Shown: positions 29,559 to 38,875 of the stretch, piece after piece
Position numbering within the stretch: the first letter of the stretch is position 1
Layout: every line of letters starts with the position of its first letter
Position numbers and translations under genes: made by a program
NCBI GenBank assembly: GCA_024402535.1
Contig: JAKSTN010000023.1
Location: 1-39,240, forward strand
Direction: 5' to 3'
DNA: 39,240 nucleotides
From: Treponema sp.
GTDB lineage: Bacteria; Spirochaetota; Spirochaetia; Treponematales; Treponemataceae
Notes under the pieces: generated by a model
Database searches by the model: none
The model's input: only the letters and a program-made list of their open reading frames with translations
What the model was told of the DNA's origin: nothing

Positions 29559-30337
29559 TTAGCCATCATCTCCAGATAGTTTTTAGTATAAACCACATCC
29601 TGCTGCAATTCAAAATTTACATTGGTAACAGTAACCTGAGTTTTTTCATACTGCATTTTACCGTCAATCTTTTTACCACGAAGATTATCTACTACAAGCA
29701 TTTTATATGGGACAGAACGGCCATTACTTGCTTTCTGGTACGAAGGAATAGCTGTTGTTCTAAGAAGCTGCCCGCTAAGGCTGTAATCTTCCTTTTTACG
29801 AATAAGACCGTCATCTTCTGTTACCCAAAGACGGATTTCAGGATAATCTACCTTTTTTGCAGTAGCTTTTAAAACAAAATTTACACAGTTATATGTTCCT
29901 AGTTTTACCCTTTTGGCACTTTCTATGGAATAATCCCGGGCAAAATGCATAGGAGCAAAATCTCCGTTATTTACATTTGTATTATTGAACTTATTTGCAC
30001 TGCTTGTAAATGTAAACTGATTATCATGAGGATCATAGAACCATAGAACATCATCAAACTGTACATAACCTTTACCTTTATCATTTGAAGGTTTTGTAAT
30101 AAGGATTGTAAACCAGCCTTTACTGTCTCGACGGTGCATAACAGCTTCTGTAAGGCTTGTTCCCTGTCCTGGCTTTTCCTGTACAAGTGAATAATATGCA
30201 TTAAAATCAGTTCCTTCAAAATTTGTAGTGCTATCTGCTTTTAAAAGAAGATTAAATGCTTCATCTGGAGAAATATCCTGAGCAAAAAGTATTCCGAATG
30301 ATATAAATAAAGTTAATATTACAAAAAATTTTTTCAT
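29555..30337 (-). CDS. LolA-like outer-membrane lipoprotein-sorting protein
   Basis: The start is set at the ATG at 30337, which has GGAG about 8 nt upstream; the frame extends 9 codons further, into the preceding gene. The product is about 260 residues with a signal peptide (MKKFFVILTLFISFGILFAQ). DEAFNLLLKADS, KPSNDKGKGYVQFDDVLWFYDP and the mature beta-rich fold match the LolA-like (PF17131-type) periplasmic carriers. By analogy it ferries a lipidated or hydrophobic cargo from the FtsX-type permeases to the outer membrane. Its stop overlaps the start of the beta-barrel gene. Confidence 0.85.
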   Translation of the reverse strand: MKKFFVILTLFISFGILFAQDISPDEAFNLLLKADSTTNFEGTDFNAYYSLVQEKPGQGTSLTEAVMHRRDSKGWFTILITKPSNDKGKGYVQFDDVLWFYDPHDNQFTFTSSANKFNNTNVNNGDFAPMHFARDYSIESAKRVKLGTYNCVNFVLKATAKKVDYPEIRLWVTEDDGLIRKKEDYSLSGQLLRTTAIPSYQKASNGRSVPYKMLVVDNLRGKKIDGKMQYEKTQVTVTNVNFELQQDVVYTKNYLEMMAK

Positions 30338-30347
30338 AAAAAGTCTC

Positions 30348-31634
30348 CTATACTGTAGTTGCAAATGCCTTTGCAGGACTTAAATGAATAATATTCCTTA
30401 AAGTTACAAAAACACCTGCAAGAGTTGAAATTGCTATTATAAAGAGTACAAATATTGTTTTCCATAAGGAATAATCTGCTTTAATTCTTCCACCAATAAG
30501 AAAAAGATCAAAAGCGGGAATAAAACTGAAATTAAAATGTCCTAAAATTGCGGTAACAGCAAAAGAAAGACCTGTTCCAACTATAAAACCAACAAGAAGA
30601 ATCATTAAAACTTCTGTAAAAAACAGTTTCTCTACCCCTCGTGCTTTTAAACCTAATGCCCGGAAAGTGCTTGTTTCTAGAATACGTTTTAATATTACCA
30701 CTCTGTATGAGCAGGCAATACCAATAGCTACAATTAAAACCAGAGGAATAATAATGAGATATACAATAAGACGAAGAGCATTAGACATCATTACTACTTC
30801 TGGACGGTTAGCTTCCAAAGTAATAAGTGCAAAAACAGGCTCAGAATATCCCCAAGCTTCATAATCAAGGAAAACTTCTTTTCTTGCTGGAATAGGAGCC
30901 ATATTTATTTTCTGAGATAATTCATATTGAAATAATTTTATTTTTTTTTCGGAAAAATGTTCTTTTTCCAATAAAATTCCTATTCTATTTATATATCCTT
31001 TTTCTACACCTGTAATTTCATATAATGAATTAATATCTATATACGCAGTATACATTCCAAATAAACTGGAATCTTTAAATATTCCTGCAACATATAAATC
31101 TCTTGTATTTATCAAACCATTATTTTGTTTTAAATAAATTGTAATATTATCACCAATATGGCACCCCAATTTACCCGCAACCGGCTCACTTAACAATATA
31201 GAGTTTCTATCTATAATTTCCCAACTGCCTTCACAAAAAGTTAAAGTAGAAAGCAAATGTTTCTCATTGGAAAAATCAATACCTTTTAAAATTCTACAAT
31301 AAACATTTTGACCTTCAAAATAAAATTCTGTATCCTTACCTTCAAAATCAAATCTATTAACACTAAAATTAGAAAACCCCATTTCATTCAAACTTTCTGA
31401 TATTATATTTGACTTTTCTTCAGGATTGGTTATGTACCAAGGATTTCCTCCAACTAGTTGTAATTCCCCTCCATAATACTGAACAGCTTTAGTATTCAAA
31501 GCATTAAGCATTCCATCACAAATGCTTAAAAGAGAAATAATAATACAAACGGAAATTGTACAAACAGAAAAAAGAGAAATATACTGACGTCGGCGTTGAA
31601 TAAGGGATTTTAAAGCATATTTAAAATAAAACAT
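30348..31634 (-). CDS. FtsX-like ABC permease (LolC/LolE type), second of pair
   Basis: A 428-residue protein. One N-terminal helix (ISLFSVCTISVCIIISLLSICDGML) is followed by an extracytoplasmic domain of about 240 residues and three C-terminal helices, the FtsX/MacB arrangement. ILETSTFRALGLKARGVEKLFFTEVLMILLVGFIVG is the typical coupling region between helices. AGGGG stands 7 nt before the ATG, which directly abuts the stop of the preceding permease gene. It should pair with that permease and the ATPase at 27629 as a LolCDE-like complex. Confidence 0.88.
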   Translation of the reverse strand: MFYFKYALKSLIQRRRQYISLFSVCTISVCIIISLLSICDGMLNALNTKAVQYYGGELQLVGGNPWYITNPEEKSNIISESLNEMGFSNFSVNRFDFEGKDTEFYFEGQNVYCRILKGIDFSNEKHLLSTLTFCEGSWEIIDRNSILLSEPVAGKLGCHIGDNITIYLKQNNGLINTRDLYVAGIFKDSSLFGMYTAYIDINSLYEITGVEKGYINRIGILLEKEHFSEKKIKLFQYELSQKINMAPIPARKEVFLDYEAWGYSEPVFALITLEANRPEVVMMSNALRLIVYLIIIPLVLIVAIGIACSYRVVILKRILETSTFRALGLKARGVEKLFFTEVLMILLVGFIVGTGLSFAVTAILGHFNFSFIPAFDLFLIGGRIKADYSLWKTIFVLFIIAISTLAGVFVTLRNIIHLSPAKAFATTV

Positions 31635-33065
31635 TTACATTCCCCTTTGCATTGCCTGAACAGGACTTACATCCATACTTATTTTTACAGGATAAATCCA
31701 TCCTATTATTCCAAGAATAACAGAAAGAATTAAACATTTAATTATATTCGAAACAGTTATTATAGTTTTAAGTGTATTACCGCCAAAAATTTGGACAAGG
31801 TAAGTATTAGTAAGTGTAATATTAAGTTTATTAATTAAGAAATTAAAAATAAATCCTAAGAAAATTCCTAAGATACCTGCAAGTATAGTAAGAATCATTG
31901 TCTCACTCATAAACTGTAAAATAATAAAATTCTTTTTTCCACCTATAGCTCGCAAGGTTCCAGTTTCAGGGATTCTGTCTAATGCACTTACTGTAAGAGT
32001 ATTGTTTACAATAATAAAACCTACTCCTAAAAGAACAATTACACCCAAAGTAAAAATATTATGAATCCAGTATAGATACATGGCACTTAAACCGGCAGCA
32101 CTACGCCATGTAACAGTTTCAACTTCCCAGCCATTTTTTCGAAATTGACGATTCAGTTTCTTTGCAATCTTTTTTGCATTTCCATTAGTTTTACAAACCA
32201 GATAATTCCAGGAAGTTGCATCAGATATAATTAATATCTCTGTATTAACACTATTTTCTTCAATTTCTGACTGAACTACTTGCTCCATATCTAATTCTTC
32301 ACCAAAAAGATCATCAATATCAAAATCATCTTGAATTAAGTCATTTTGATTCTCAGAAATAGCTGTATTGTTTTCAGATGTAGCAACAACACCTGTAAGT
32401 TCTCGAAGAACTTCTGGACTTAACAGACAAATTTTCTGGAGAACATCATTTTCAATTTCATATGAATAAATTCCTGTAAGAGTTGCCGCACGGATTGAAT
32501 AGCTAATACCATTCCCTGCAAGAAGCTGAATTGTATCTCCCGTTTTATAAGTGACACCGGTACTTTCAGAAATATTTCGTATCATACTTTCAGAAAGCAT
32601 AATTCCTTTTTCGTTTTCAGAAAAAGTTTTACCTTCTACAATGCGAATTCCAGACATAATGGAAAGATATTCACCTGAATTGACACCAAATGCAACACAA
32701 ACAGTATGATTACCATTTGTATTGATTACAGCTGGACTTGAGAGCTGTGGAACAACAGATTCGATACCTGAAAAAGACTTTATAAAATTAAATATATTTG
32801 AATAGGGAACAAGTTGAGGAATTTCTGAAAAATTCCCGGTAGCAGGAGTTTCATCCCCTAAAAGACTTAATGGAAAATCGACTTTAGGCCGTATTACTAC
32901 ATCTCCTGTAAAACTGTTTACAAAAGTCTTTTCTATTCCCTGCCCGGTACCGTCAAAAAAAGCATTGGATACAACAAGCAAGGACACAGCAAATGCGATA
33001 AAAAGTATTATGGCAAGAGAACTTTTTCTGCTGAAAATATTTTTTAGTGCCAGGTAAAAAGGCAT
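31635..33065 (-). CDS. FtsX-like ABC permease (LolC/LolE type) with acidic motif in its periplasmic domain
   Basis: A 476-residue protein. An N-terminal helix is near residues 15-37, followed by a large extracytoplasmic domain and three C-terminal helices. ALDRIPETGTLRAIGGKKNFIILQFMSETMILTILAGILG is the coupling region. Within the periplasmic domain, residues 246-267 form an acidic insert (DDFDIDDLF, then DMEQVV and SE) that closely resembles the N-terminus of the mature beta-barrel protein from 28362. By family it should extract a lipidated cargo from the inner membrane. GGAAAA precedes the ATG. It follows the Wzz-like gene by 2 bp. Confidence 0.88.
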   Translation of the reverse strand: MPFYLALKNIFSRKSSLAIILFIAFAVSLLVVSNAFFDGTGQGIEKTFVNSFTGDVVIRPKVDFPLSLLGDETPATGNFSEIPQLVPYSNIFNFIKSFSGIESVVPQLSSPAVINTNGNHTVCVAFGVNSGEYLSIMSGIRIVEGKTFSENEKGIMLSESMIRNISESTGVTYKTGDTIQLLAGNGISYSIRAATLTGIYSYEIENDVLQKICLLSPEVLRELTGVVATSENNTAISENQNDLIQDDFDIDDLFGEELDMEQVVQSEIEENSVNTEILIISDATSWNYLVCKTNGNAKKIAKKLNRQFRKNGWEVETVTWRSAAGLSAMYLYWIHNIFTLGVIVLLGVGFIIVNNTLTVSALDRIPETGTLRAIGGKKNFIILQFMSETMILTILAGILGIFLGFIFNFLINKLNITLTNTYLVQIFGGNTLKTIITVSNIIKCLILSVILGIIGWIYPVKISMDVSPVQAMQRGM

Positions 33066-33067
33066 TA

Positions 33068-33931
33068 TTATTTTCCAGCCTTCCAGGCATCTGAAATAAG
33101 TTCACAAACTTCAGGATCTTTTTTCAACACACGAATAAGATTAATAATAAAAGCAAAAACAATTGATGCCACAAAAGCAAATCCTGTAAAGAGGATAACT
33201 TTTCTCATTTTATTTATTGAAATTGTTGATTCAAATGGCTCTCCTTCCAAGAAAACAATTTGTTTATGGGTATCAGAAAAGTTCTTGATAGAAAGCTGAA
33301 GCGAAATTAATTTTTCAAGATTTGCATTTTTATTTTCACTAGTATTATTTTTTTCAATCAATTCTTCTAAATTTTGTCTAGCAGAATCAATACTTTCTGA
33401 AATTTTACCTTCAACAATTTCAGAACAAAAATGTATATATTCATTAATAAAGTCTCTATAATTATCAGCTTTACTCTCAGGAACTGTAGCAATAATCTTG
33501 AACTGTGATGAATCCCATAAAGATTTTACCTCAAATCTTTTCTCATCCATTATGTCTTTTACCAAACTATTGTACTCTCGTAATGAAAGGTTTTCAGATG
33601 AAAATACATTAAATTTCTTCTGAACTTTTGCAAAATTTGAATATTCTTTCAGTTCTTTTTCAGAAAGACGTGCAATATCAATATTTAAATAAGAAGTAAG
33701 TTCAGGAGCCATTTTTTCGTAAGCTCCTGAATAAATTATTTGCACTTCTTTCTCTGAATACTGCTTAACAAATTTAGGTAAAATTACATTCCATGAGAAA
33801 GAAAAAACAAAAACAACAAAAGTAGTCAAACAAATTAACTTTCTATATCTAATTAAAACAACTAAAAAATCCAATAAAGTGATTTTAGTATCCAAAGATT
33901 TATTTTCATTATTCATATCGTTATTTTCCAT
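33068..33931 (-). CDS. Wzz-like chain-length determinant protein
   Basis: A 287-residue protein with two terminal helices (LICLTTFVVFVFSFSWNVIL near residue 35 and VILFTGFAFVASIVFAFIINLI near 245-266) bracketing an extracytoplasmic, partly coiled-coil domain. SINKMRKVILFTG before the second helix fits Wzz/PCP topology. It has no tyrosine kinase domain. Such proteins set polysaccharide chain length with a Wzy-type polymerase, here plausibly the EpsG-like protein at 35105. No Shine-Dalgarno sequence is seen; TAAAAT stands 8 bp before the ATG, so it may have its own promoter in the 59-bp A/T-rich gap. Confidence 0.8.
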   Translation of the reverse strand: MENNDMNNENKSLDTKITLLDFLVVLIRYRKLICLTTFVVFVFSFSWNVILPKFVKQYSEKEVQIIYSGAYEKMAPELTSYLNIDIARLSEKELKEYSNFAKVQKKFNVFSSENLSLREYNSLVKDIMDEKRFEVKSLWDSSQFKIIATVPESKADNYRDFINEYIHFCSEIVEGKISESIDSARQNLEELIEKNNTSENKNANLEKLISLQLSIKNFSDTHKQIVFLEGEPFESTISINKMRKVILFTGFAFVASIVFAFIINLIRVLKKDPEVCELISDAWKAGK

Positions 33932-33990
33932 TGAAAATTATTTTAATCTTTTTTTTTAAAAAAGTTAATATTTTTATTTTCAAACTATAA

Positions 33991-35103
33991 TTAAATTTGA
34001 TTAAAAATACACTCCAATTGATTTTTTACATTTTCAGGCAAAAACATTTTTTGAAGTGACTTCATATTTTCACTTTGTTTTTTATATCTTCCATTTTCTT
34101 GATTTTCAGCTAAACTTTTTATTGTATTAATAAAATCCTCTTCTGTTTCGCATCTAAACCCTATATCCCCAGCAAATTCAAAAACACTGTCAAAATAATC
34201 ATTTTTAATATATATAACTGGTTTTGCAAAACGAATAGCATCAAGTAATGCCCCACTAGCTGTAAATTTATAAGTATCACTAGGAAAAGGAAAACAACAA
34301 TAATCTAATGACTTAATTCCATTTTCATAAGCTTCATGTGTCATCATTTTTCCATTCGACATTACATCTAAATTTTCTGGAATCGAATCATATTTTATTG
34401 TATTTTCACCAACAATTCTAAAAATAGAATCGAAATCATCACATTTTTGAGCAGTCTTTATAAAAACATCACCACCTTTATTAAGAGTACATTTTCCAAC
34501 AAACCCAAAGACAAAGCCACTATTCAACTCATGATTATTTACCAAACCAATACAATCACCAATAGGATGTTCAATTGAAAAAACATTTATTTTAAAATAT
34601 TTATCTATATGTTTTTTTATTGAAGAACCTAAGACAATTCTATATAAATTCTCCGGTTGTTTAATTTTTGAACATGCTGAAATCCAAAATGGATAAGACC
34701 AAACTTTCCATTTACCAGATAATTCTAACCCCTCTGCTTCTCCATGTGTAAAAAAAATAACTTTTTTATTTTTATATTTTTTTAACCATTTTGTTAGAAA
34801 AAATTGAACATTCGGAAAACAGCTAAGAAAAACTATAAAATCTGTTTTCGATTTTTTTATAATTTCCTTACTCTGTTTATATTCTATAAAAAATTTTTTT
34901 ATCCTCTTTACTCCTGGATTCAATACCTTAATCGGTGAAAATAACACTTCATCTTTATCAAAATTCAAGGCAGACAAATGTTCTTCGCTACAAAACAATT
35001 CTACCTTTTCATTACTTAAATCATTTAATATTTTAATAATAGATGAATTAAATGGTGAATGCATGAAGCCTGTCATATTTGCTTCAACAATAGAAAAGGT
35101 CAT
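33991..35103 (-). CDS. Glycosyltransferase, GT-B fold (GT4-like)
   Basis: About 370 residues from the ATG at 35103, which has AGGAG 9 nt upstream and directly follows the previous stop; the frame extends 8 codons further. FVGKCTLNKGGDVFIKTAQ is the typical start of the C-terminal Rossmann domain. FRIVGE, YENGIKSLDYCCFPFPSDTYKFTASGALLDAIRFAKPVI and the Glu-rich C-terminal region fit GT4 enzymes. The donor and acceptor cannot be told from sequence. It is part of the polysaccharide operon, AT-rich like its neighbours. Confidence 0.75.
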   Translation of the reverse strand: MTFSIVEANMTGFMHSPFNSSIIKILNDLSNEKVELFCSEEHLSALNFDKDEVLFSPIKVLNPGVKRIKKFFIEYKQSKEIIKKSKTDFIVFLSCFPNVQFFLTKWLKKYKNKKVIFFTHGEAEGLELSGKWKVWSYPFWISACSKIKQPENLYRIVLGSSIKKHIDKYFKINVFSIEHPIGDCIGLVNNHELNSGFVFGFVGKCTLNKGGDVFIKTAQKCDDFDSIFRIVGENTIKYDSIPENLDVMSNGKMMTHEAYENGIKSLDYCCFPFPSDTYKFTASGALLDAIRFAKPVIYIKNDYFDSVFEFAGDIGFRCETEEDFINTIKSLAENQENGRYKKQSENMKSLQKMFLPENVKNQLECIFNQI

Positions 35104-35104
35104 A

Positions 35105-36187
35105 TTAAAAAACTCCTGAATTAGCAACAGTAATAAAATATTTTAATAGGGAATAAATTAAACATAAAAACATTGAAAACCCATTAAAAAGTATCGTTTC
35201 GTCATTAATTTTCTTACCAAAGATTTTCTTTAAGAAAAAATCTAAAAAGAAATATAGAATATATAAATCAACGAATCGATAAAATGCTAAAGTTCGTCCT
35301 GCTACATTTCTCATTAAAGAATATAAAACAATAAAGAAACAACTACCAACAATTTCAAGCCGACAAAACATATTATGGATTTTTTCATTTTCAGTCCGAT
35401 TATAAAAAATGAAAGCCGAAAATAGGAAAACAAACCGTTCACCTAAGATAAAAAGATCTTTTATAGGAGAACTGGTGAAATCAAATGAATTACCCACTCT
35501 ATACCATAAACCCATAGAAATAAGTAAATTATTCAATATATATTTTGTAAAAACGAATAAAGCAATACAAACAAGAATAACAACACTAATTATTGGTTTT
35601 ATCTCATTATTTTTATATCTGGTAAAAAAATAAAACACAAATGTCATTAAAAGAATCAAAACTGAAGATTTATGAAACAATATTGAAAGAATAAGAAAAC
35701 ATAGAGATTTCCAAAATTCAACTTCTTTTTTAATTGAAAAAAAGAGGAAAAATAAAAAACACGATGCAATTGCTTGCCTCAAAGCACCCAAATATAAAGG
35801 AATAAATGCAAAAAAGAACGAAGAAAATACAAGAAAAATAAAATTTTCAGAGATACCTAATGCATCGTCTTTTATATAATTCAGTAAAGTATAAAATAAA
35901 AAAAGGGCAACCAAAGGAATTATTTCAAAACAAGAAAATTTATTTGCTAAAAATAATAATAAATCAAAGCCTTTCTCAAAATGTGTTCGACCAGGAACAA
36001 TCGCTTGTGTCATATATGCCCTATATACAACCCAATCAGAATGAAGCCCTTTATATGTCAAAAAAACAAATACAATAGCTGTAAGGAAAATAAAAATCGA
36101 AAAATTCTTTGAATACGGTTTATTGTAAAGAGATGATAAAACCATAAAAAGAAAAATAATAGCAAAACCGACAAAAGTAACATTCAT
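35105..36187 (-). CDS. EpsG-like O-antigen/exopolysaccharide polymerase
   Basis: A 360-residue polytopic membrane protein with about ten helices. GLHSDWVVYRAYM, then LGALRQAIASCFLFF and FHKSSVLILLM are the EpsG family landmarks (Arg-Gln in helix, His-Lys-Ser after the next loop). It is the likely polymerase of the glycan made by this locus. The start has no strong ribosome-binding site. The upstream gene ends 8 bp before it and the next begins 1 bp after it. Confidence 0.78.
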   Translation of the reverse strand: MNVTFVGFAIIFLFMVLSSLYNKPYSKNFSIFIFLTAIVFVFLTYKGLHSDWVVYRAYMTQAIVPGRTHFEKGFDLLLFLANKFSCFEIIPLVALFLFYTLLNYIKDDALGISENFIFLVFSSFFFAFIPLYLGALRQAIASCFLFFLFFSIKKEVEFWKSLCFLILSILFHKSSVLILLMTFVFYFFTRYKNNEIKPIISVVILVCIALFVFTKYILNNLLISMGLWYRVGNSFDFTSSPIKDLFILGERFVFLFSAFIFYNRTENEKIHNMFCRLEIVGSCFFIVLYSLMRNVAGRTLAFYRFVDLYILYFFLDFFLKKIFGKKINDETILFNGFSMFLCLIYSLLKYFITVANSGVF

Positions 36188-36194
36188 ATTTTTT

Positions 36195-37274
36195 TTATTT
36201 CGAAGTATTTTCTACTGCTTTTTTTAATGCATAAATATAATCTTTTCCATTTCTTAAGTCTGGTTCAAGATAATTTCCTTCAGCCCACTCATTCCAAGAT
36301 TTCACAAAAACAAAAGGTCCTTGCGTATTTGAAAGCACACGATAAGATAATTCATATAAATTATCAGGTGTATAATTAGTTAAAACAACACCTTTTCGTC
36401 CACTTCTAGGAGTATGATCCCACCCTGCAATTATTGAAGGACAAATCTTCTCAGAACTATCTATTTCTATGTCAAAAAATCTATTAAATAATTTTTTATA
36501 ATTATATATTTTAGGGAGTTTCAATAAAACAGACATAAAACCTTTAATTATTTTTGCAAAAAAATTATTTTTATCTGTTTTACCCAAAATGATACAATTA
36601 TTTACAGAATCAAACCCTAAATCATAATATTTTTTTAACTCTTTACGATCAGATAAATTATGTGCAATAAAATAAATTCCTGGAAATCCTTCTTTTTTTG
36701 CTAATTCTTGCCAAGTACTAATAAAATTCTTAATTTCAGAACTATCAAGAGGACTGTAAATTACAAAAACAGGTTTTCCATTTTCTTTTATATAACGACT
36801 ATCTTTAAACGATGCTAGTAATCTATAAAAATGAGCCTTATAATCCTCAACTCCACAATATTTTTGTTCAATTAGTAATTTATCTTGTGATTTATCTTTA
36901 TTCCATGTCTTTGCATACCAACTATGATTCGCCCAAGCTAAACAAAACGGAAAATCTGGCGAACCTGAAGCAACAACTTCATCAAAAGGACCTTGCAATA
37001 ATTCTTTTCCAGGTTCAAACCAATAATGCCAATAACAAAAACCATCAATACCTGCTTCTCGAGCCAATTCAGCCTGAGCCTGACGAACATCTGGTAATCT
37101 TAAATCATAATATCCTAAATCAGCTGGGACTCTAGGTTGATAATGTCCAGGAAACAAAGGTTTTGCTTTTCCAACATTTGTCCACTCTGTAAACCCTTTT
37201 CCCCACCATTCATCATTTTCTGGGGTAGGATGAAATTGTGGTAAATAAAAAGCAAGAAGTTTAGTTTTTTTCAT
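36195..37274 (-). CDS. WbsX-like protein with GH99-like domain
   Basis: A 359-residue protein. It starts KLLAFYLPQFHPTPENDEWWGKGFTEWTNV, followed by GIDGFCYWHYWF and LAWANHSW, and ends with SWNEWAEGNYLEPD, the standard WbsX/GH99-like set. These proteins are regularly found in polysaccharide loci and are thought to act on glycan or transfer sugars, but the reaction is not established. There is no signal peptide, so it is cytoplasmic. AAGGAA lies about 5 nt before the ATG. Confidence 0.88.
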   Translation of the reverse strand: MKKTKLLAFYLPQFHPTPENDEWWGKGFTEWTNVGKAKPLFPGHYQPRVPADLGYYDLRLPDVRQAQAELAREAGIDGFCYWHYWFEPGKELLQGPFDEVVASGSPDFPFCLAWANHSWYAKTWNKDKSQDKLLIEQKYCGVEDYKAHFYRLLASFKDSRYIKENGKPVFVIYSPLDSSEIKNFISTWQELAKKEGFPGIYFIAHNLSDRKELKKYYDLGFDSVNNCIILGKTDKNNFFAKIIKGFMSVLLKLPKIYNYKKLFNRFFDIEIDSSEKICPSIIAGWDHTPRSGRKGVVLTNYTPDNLYELSYRVLSNTQGPFVFVKSWNEWAEGNYLEPDLRNGKDYIYALKKAVENTSK

Positions 37275-37281
37275 ATATTCC

Positions 37282-37899
37282 TTATTTATGTAAAAAGAAA
37301 TTTAAATTTTCTTCAGTCAACTCTGAATAAATATGATCACAATCATCTTTTTGAAGTTTATCAAATATCGAAACAATATTGCAATCCATAAGTTTGCTTA
37401 TTTTATCATCTTCAAAACGATATTTAATTATTTTAGCTGGATTTCCACCTACAATTGAATATGGAGGAACATCTTTTGTAACAACTGCACCTGCAGCAAT
37501 AATAGCACCTCGCCCCACATGTACACCCCCACATATAATAGCATCAGTACAAATCCAAACATCATCTTCTATAATAATGTCCCCTTTACTTCCAGCTTCA
37601 TATTTTTCGCCAAAAAATTTTACTTTAAATGGAAATGTAGAAATAGTATTTATTGGATGTTCTCCACCTAAAATAAACTTTACCCCATCAGCAATAGAAC
37701 AATATGAGCCAATATATAATGATGTATCAAAATTTGAAAAATCAACGACATATAAATTTCCATATGTTTTTTTTCCAACTTGAACTTTGTTAATACGAAA
37801 ATCATTTATACATCTAGTTTCATTATGAGAGTTTATTAATCTCCATTTTCTTTTTTTCAGAAAAAAAGAAAACTTATTTTTTATAAATGAAATTACCAT
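37282..37899 (-). CDS. CatB-like hexapeptide-repeat acetyltransferase
   Basis: A 205-residue protein. The left-handed beta-helix repeats run from IGSYCSIADGVKFILGG through IIIEDDVWICTDAIICGGVHVGRGAIIAAGAVVTKDVPPYSIVGGNPAKIIKYRF. The GGEHP loop contains the probable catalytic His of xenobiotic/CatB-type acyltransferases. It likely O-acetylates a sugar of the glycan. GAGGT stands 5 nt before the ATG. It follows the GT2 gene by 7 bp. Confidence 0.87.
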   Translation of the reverse strand: MVISFIKNKFSFFLKKRKWRLINSHNETRCINDFRINKVQVGKKTYGNLYVVDFSNFDTSLYIGSYCSIADGVKFILGGEHPINTISTFPFKVKFFGEKYEAGSKGDIIIEDDVWICTDAIICGGVHVGRGAIIAAGAVVTKDVPPYSIVGGNPAKIIKYRFEDDKISKLMDCNIVSIFDKLQKDDCDHIYSELTEENLNFFLHK

Positions 37900-37906
37900 T
37901 TTTACC

Positions 37907-38875
37907 TCATTTAAGCAAAAAATCCTTTATAAAATCTTTTATTAAGCCAACCTGAACCAAAGACAAACTATTAAAAATTATCCAAAAAAATGAATGAATT
38001 TTATTCCACGTTAGTAGAACTTTTTTTCTAACTTCGTAATAACTTCTGTATTTATTAAAGAAATTATTTTGAATATTATAACTTTTCAAAAAATTCGAAA
38101 TTTTTGAATAAAAATCTAACATTTCTTCAACTTGAAACACTCTACCTTCTTTTGTTTGTAATCCAGGACCTTTTCCACATCCAATTTGTTGTCCAGAATG
38201 TAATCTATATTTAATTACACATTCATTCAAATAAAACAAACCATTTCTAAAACAAGCAGCAATATTCAATTGATAGTCATGAGGTAATTCATTTGTAAAA
38301 TGTTCTAAAAAAACAGGAATTAATTCACTTCTTAAACATGAAACACATCCTTGGAATCTACCACCCTTTAATAAAGTTTCATTTGTGAATTTATATAATG
38401 TTTTTTCTTTTTTTATTTTTTTTAGATCATCTACATAAGTGATAAAAGAATCAGTTATAATATTATCATCTTTATCAATAGGAATTGAATTTCCTCCTAA
38501 AAGTAAAATATTTTTGTTATTGATAATAATATTAGACATTCGTTCAATTTTCGATTCAATCCAAATATCATCATGATCAGCCATAAAAACAATTCCATTA
38601 GGGTTATGTTCATATGCTATTTCTAATCCTTTTTTAAATGCTTTTTTATAGCCAACATTATTTTCTAATATAAAAACATACCAAGAACATAATTCATACT
38701 TTTTTATATATTCATTAAGAAATTGTTCTGTTCCATCACCAGAGCAATCATCAATAATTATTACGTCGAATGTATTATATGTTTGAAAACGAATCGAATT
38801 TAATTGTTTTTCTAAAAAAATCAAATTTGATTTATATGTTGTAAGCACTATAGATATTTTTGTTTCCATGCTCAT
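37907..38875 (-). CDS. Family 2 glycosyltransferase (rhamnosyltransferase-like)
   Basis: A 322-residue GT-A enzyme. ISIVLTTYKSN, IIIDDCSGDGT and the metal-binding ADHDDIW are in the N-terminal half; LRSELIPVFLEHFTNELPHDYQL provides the later acceptor-side motif. It resembles rhamnosyltransferase-type GT2 proteins, but sugar specificity is a guess. The ATG overlaps the stop of the upstream partial gene (ATGA), so they are translationally coupled. Confidence 0.87.
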   Translation of the reverse strand: MSMETKISIVLTTYKSNLIFLEKQLNSIRFQTYNTFDVIIIDDCSGDGTEQFLNEYIKKYELCSWYVFILENNVGYKKAFKKGLEIAYEHNPNGIVFMADHDDIWIESKIERMSNIIINNKNILLLGGNSIPIDKDDNIITDSFITYVDDLKKIKKEKTLYKFTNETLLKGGRFQGCVSCLRSELIPVFLEHFTNELPHDYQLNIAACFRNGLFYLNECVIKYRLHSGQQIGCGKGPGLQTKEGRVFQVEEMLDFYSKISNFLKSYNIQNNFFNKYRSYYEVRKKVLLTWNKIHSFFWIIFNSLSLVQVGLIKDFIKDFLLK

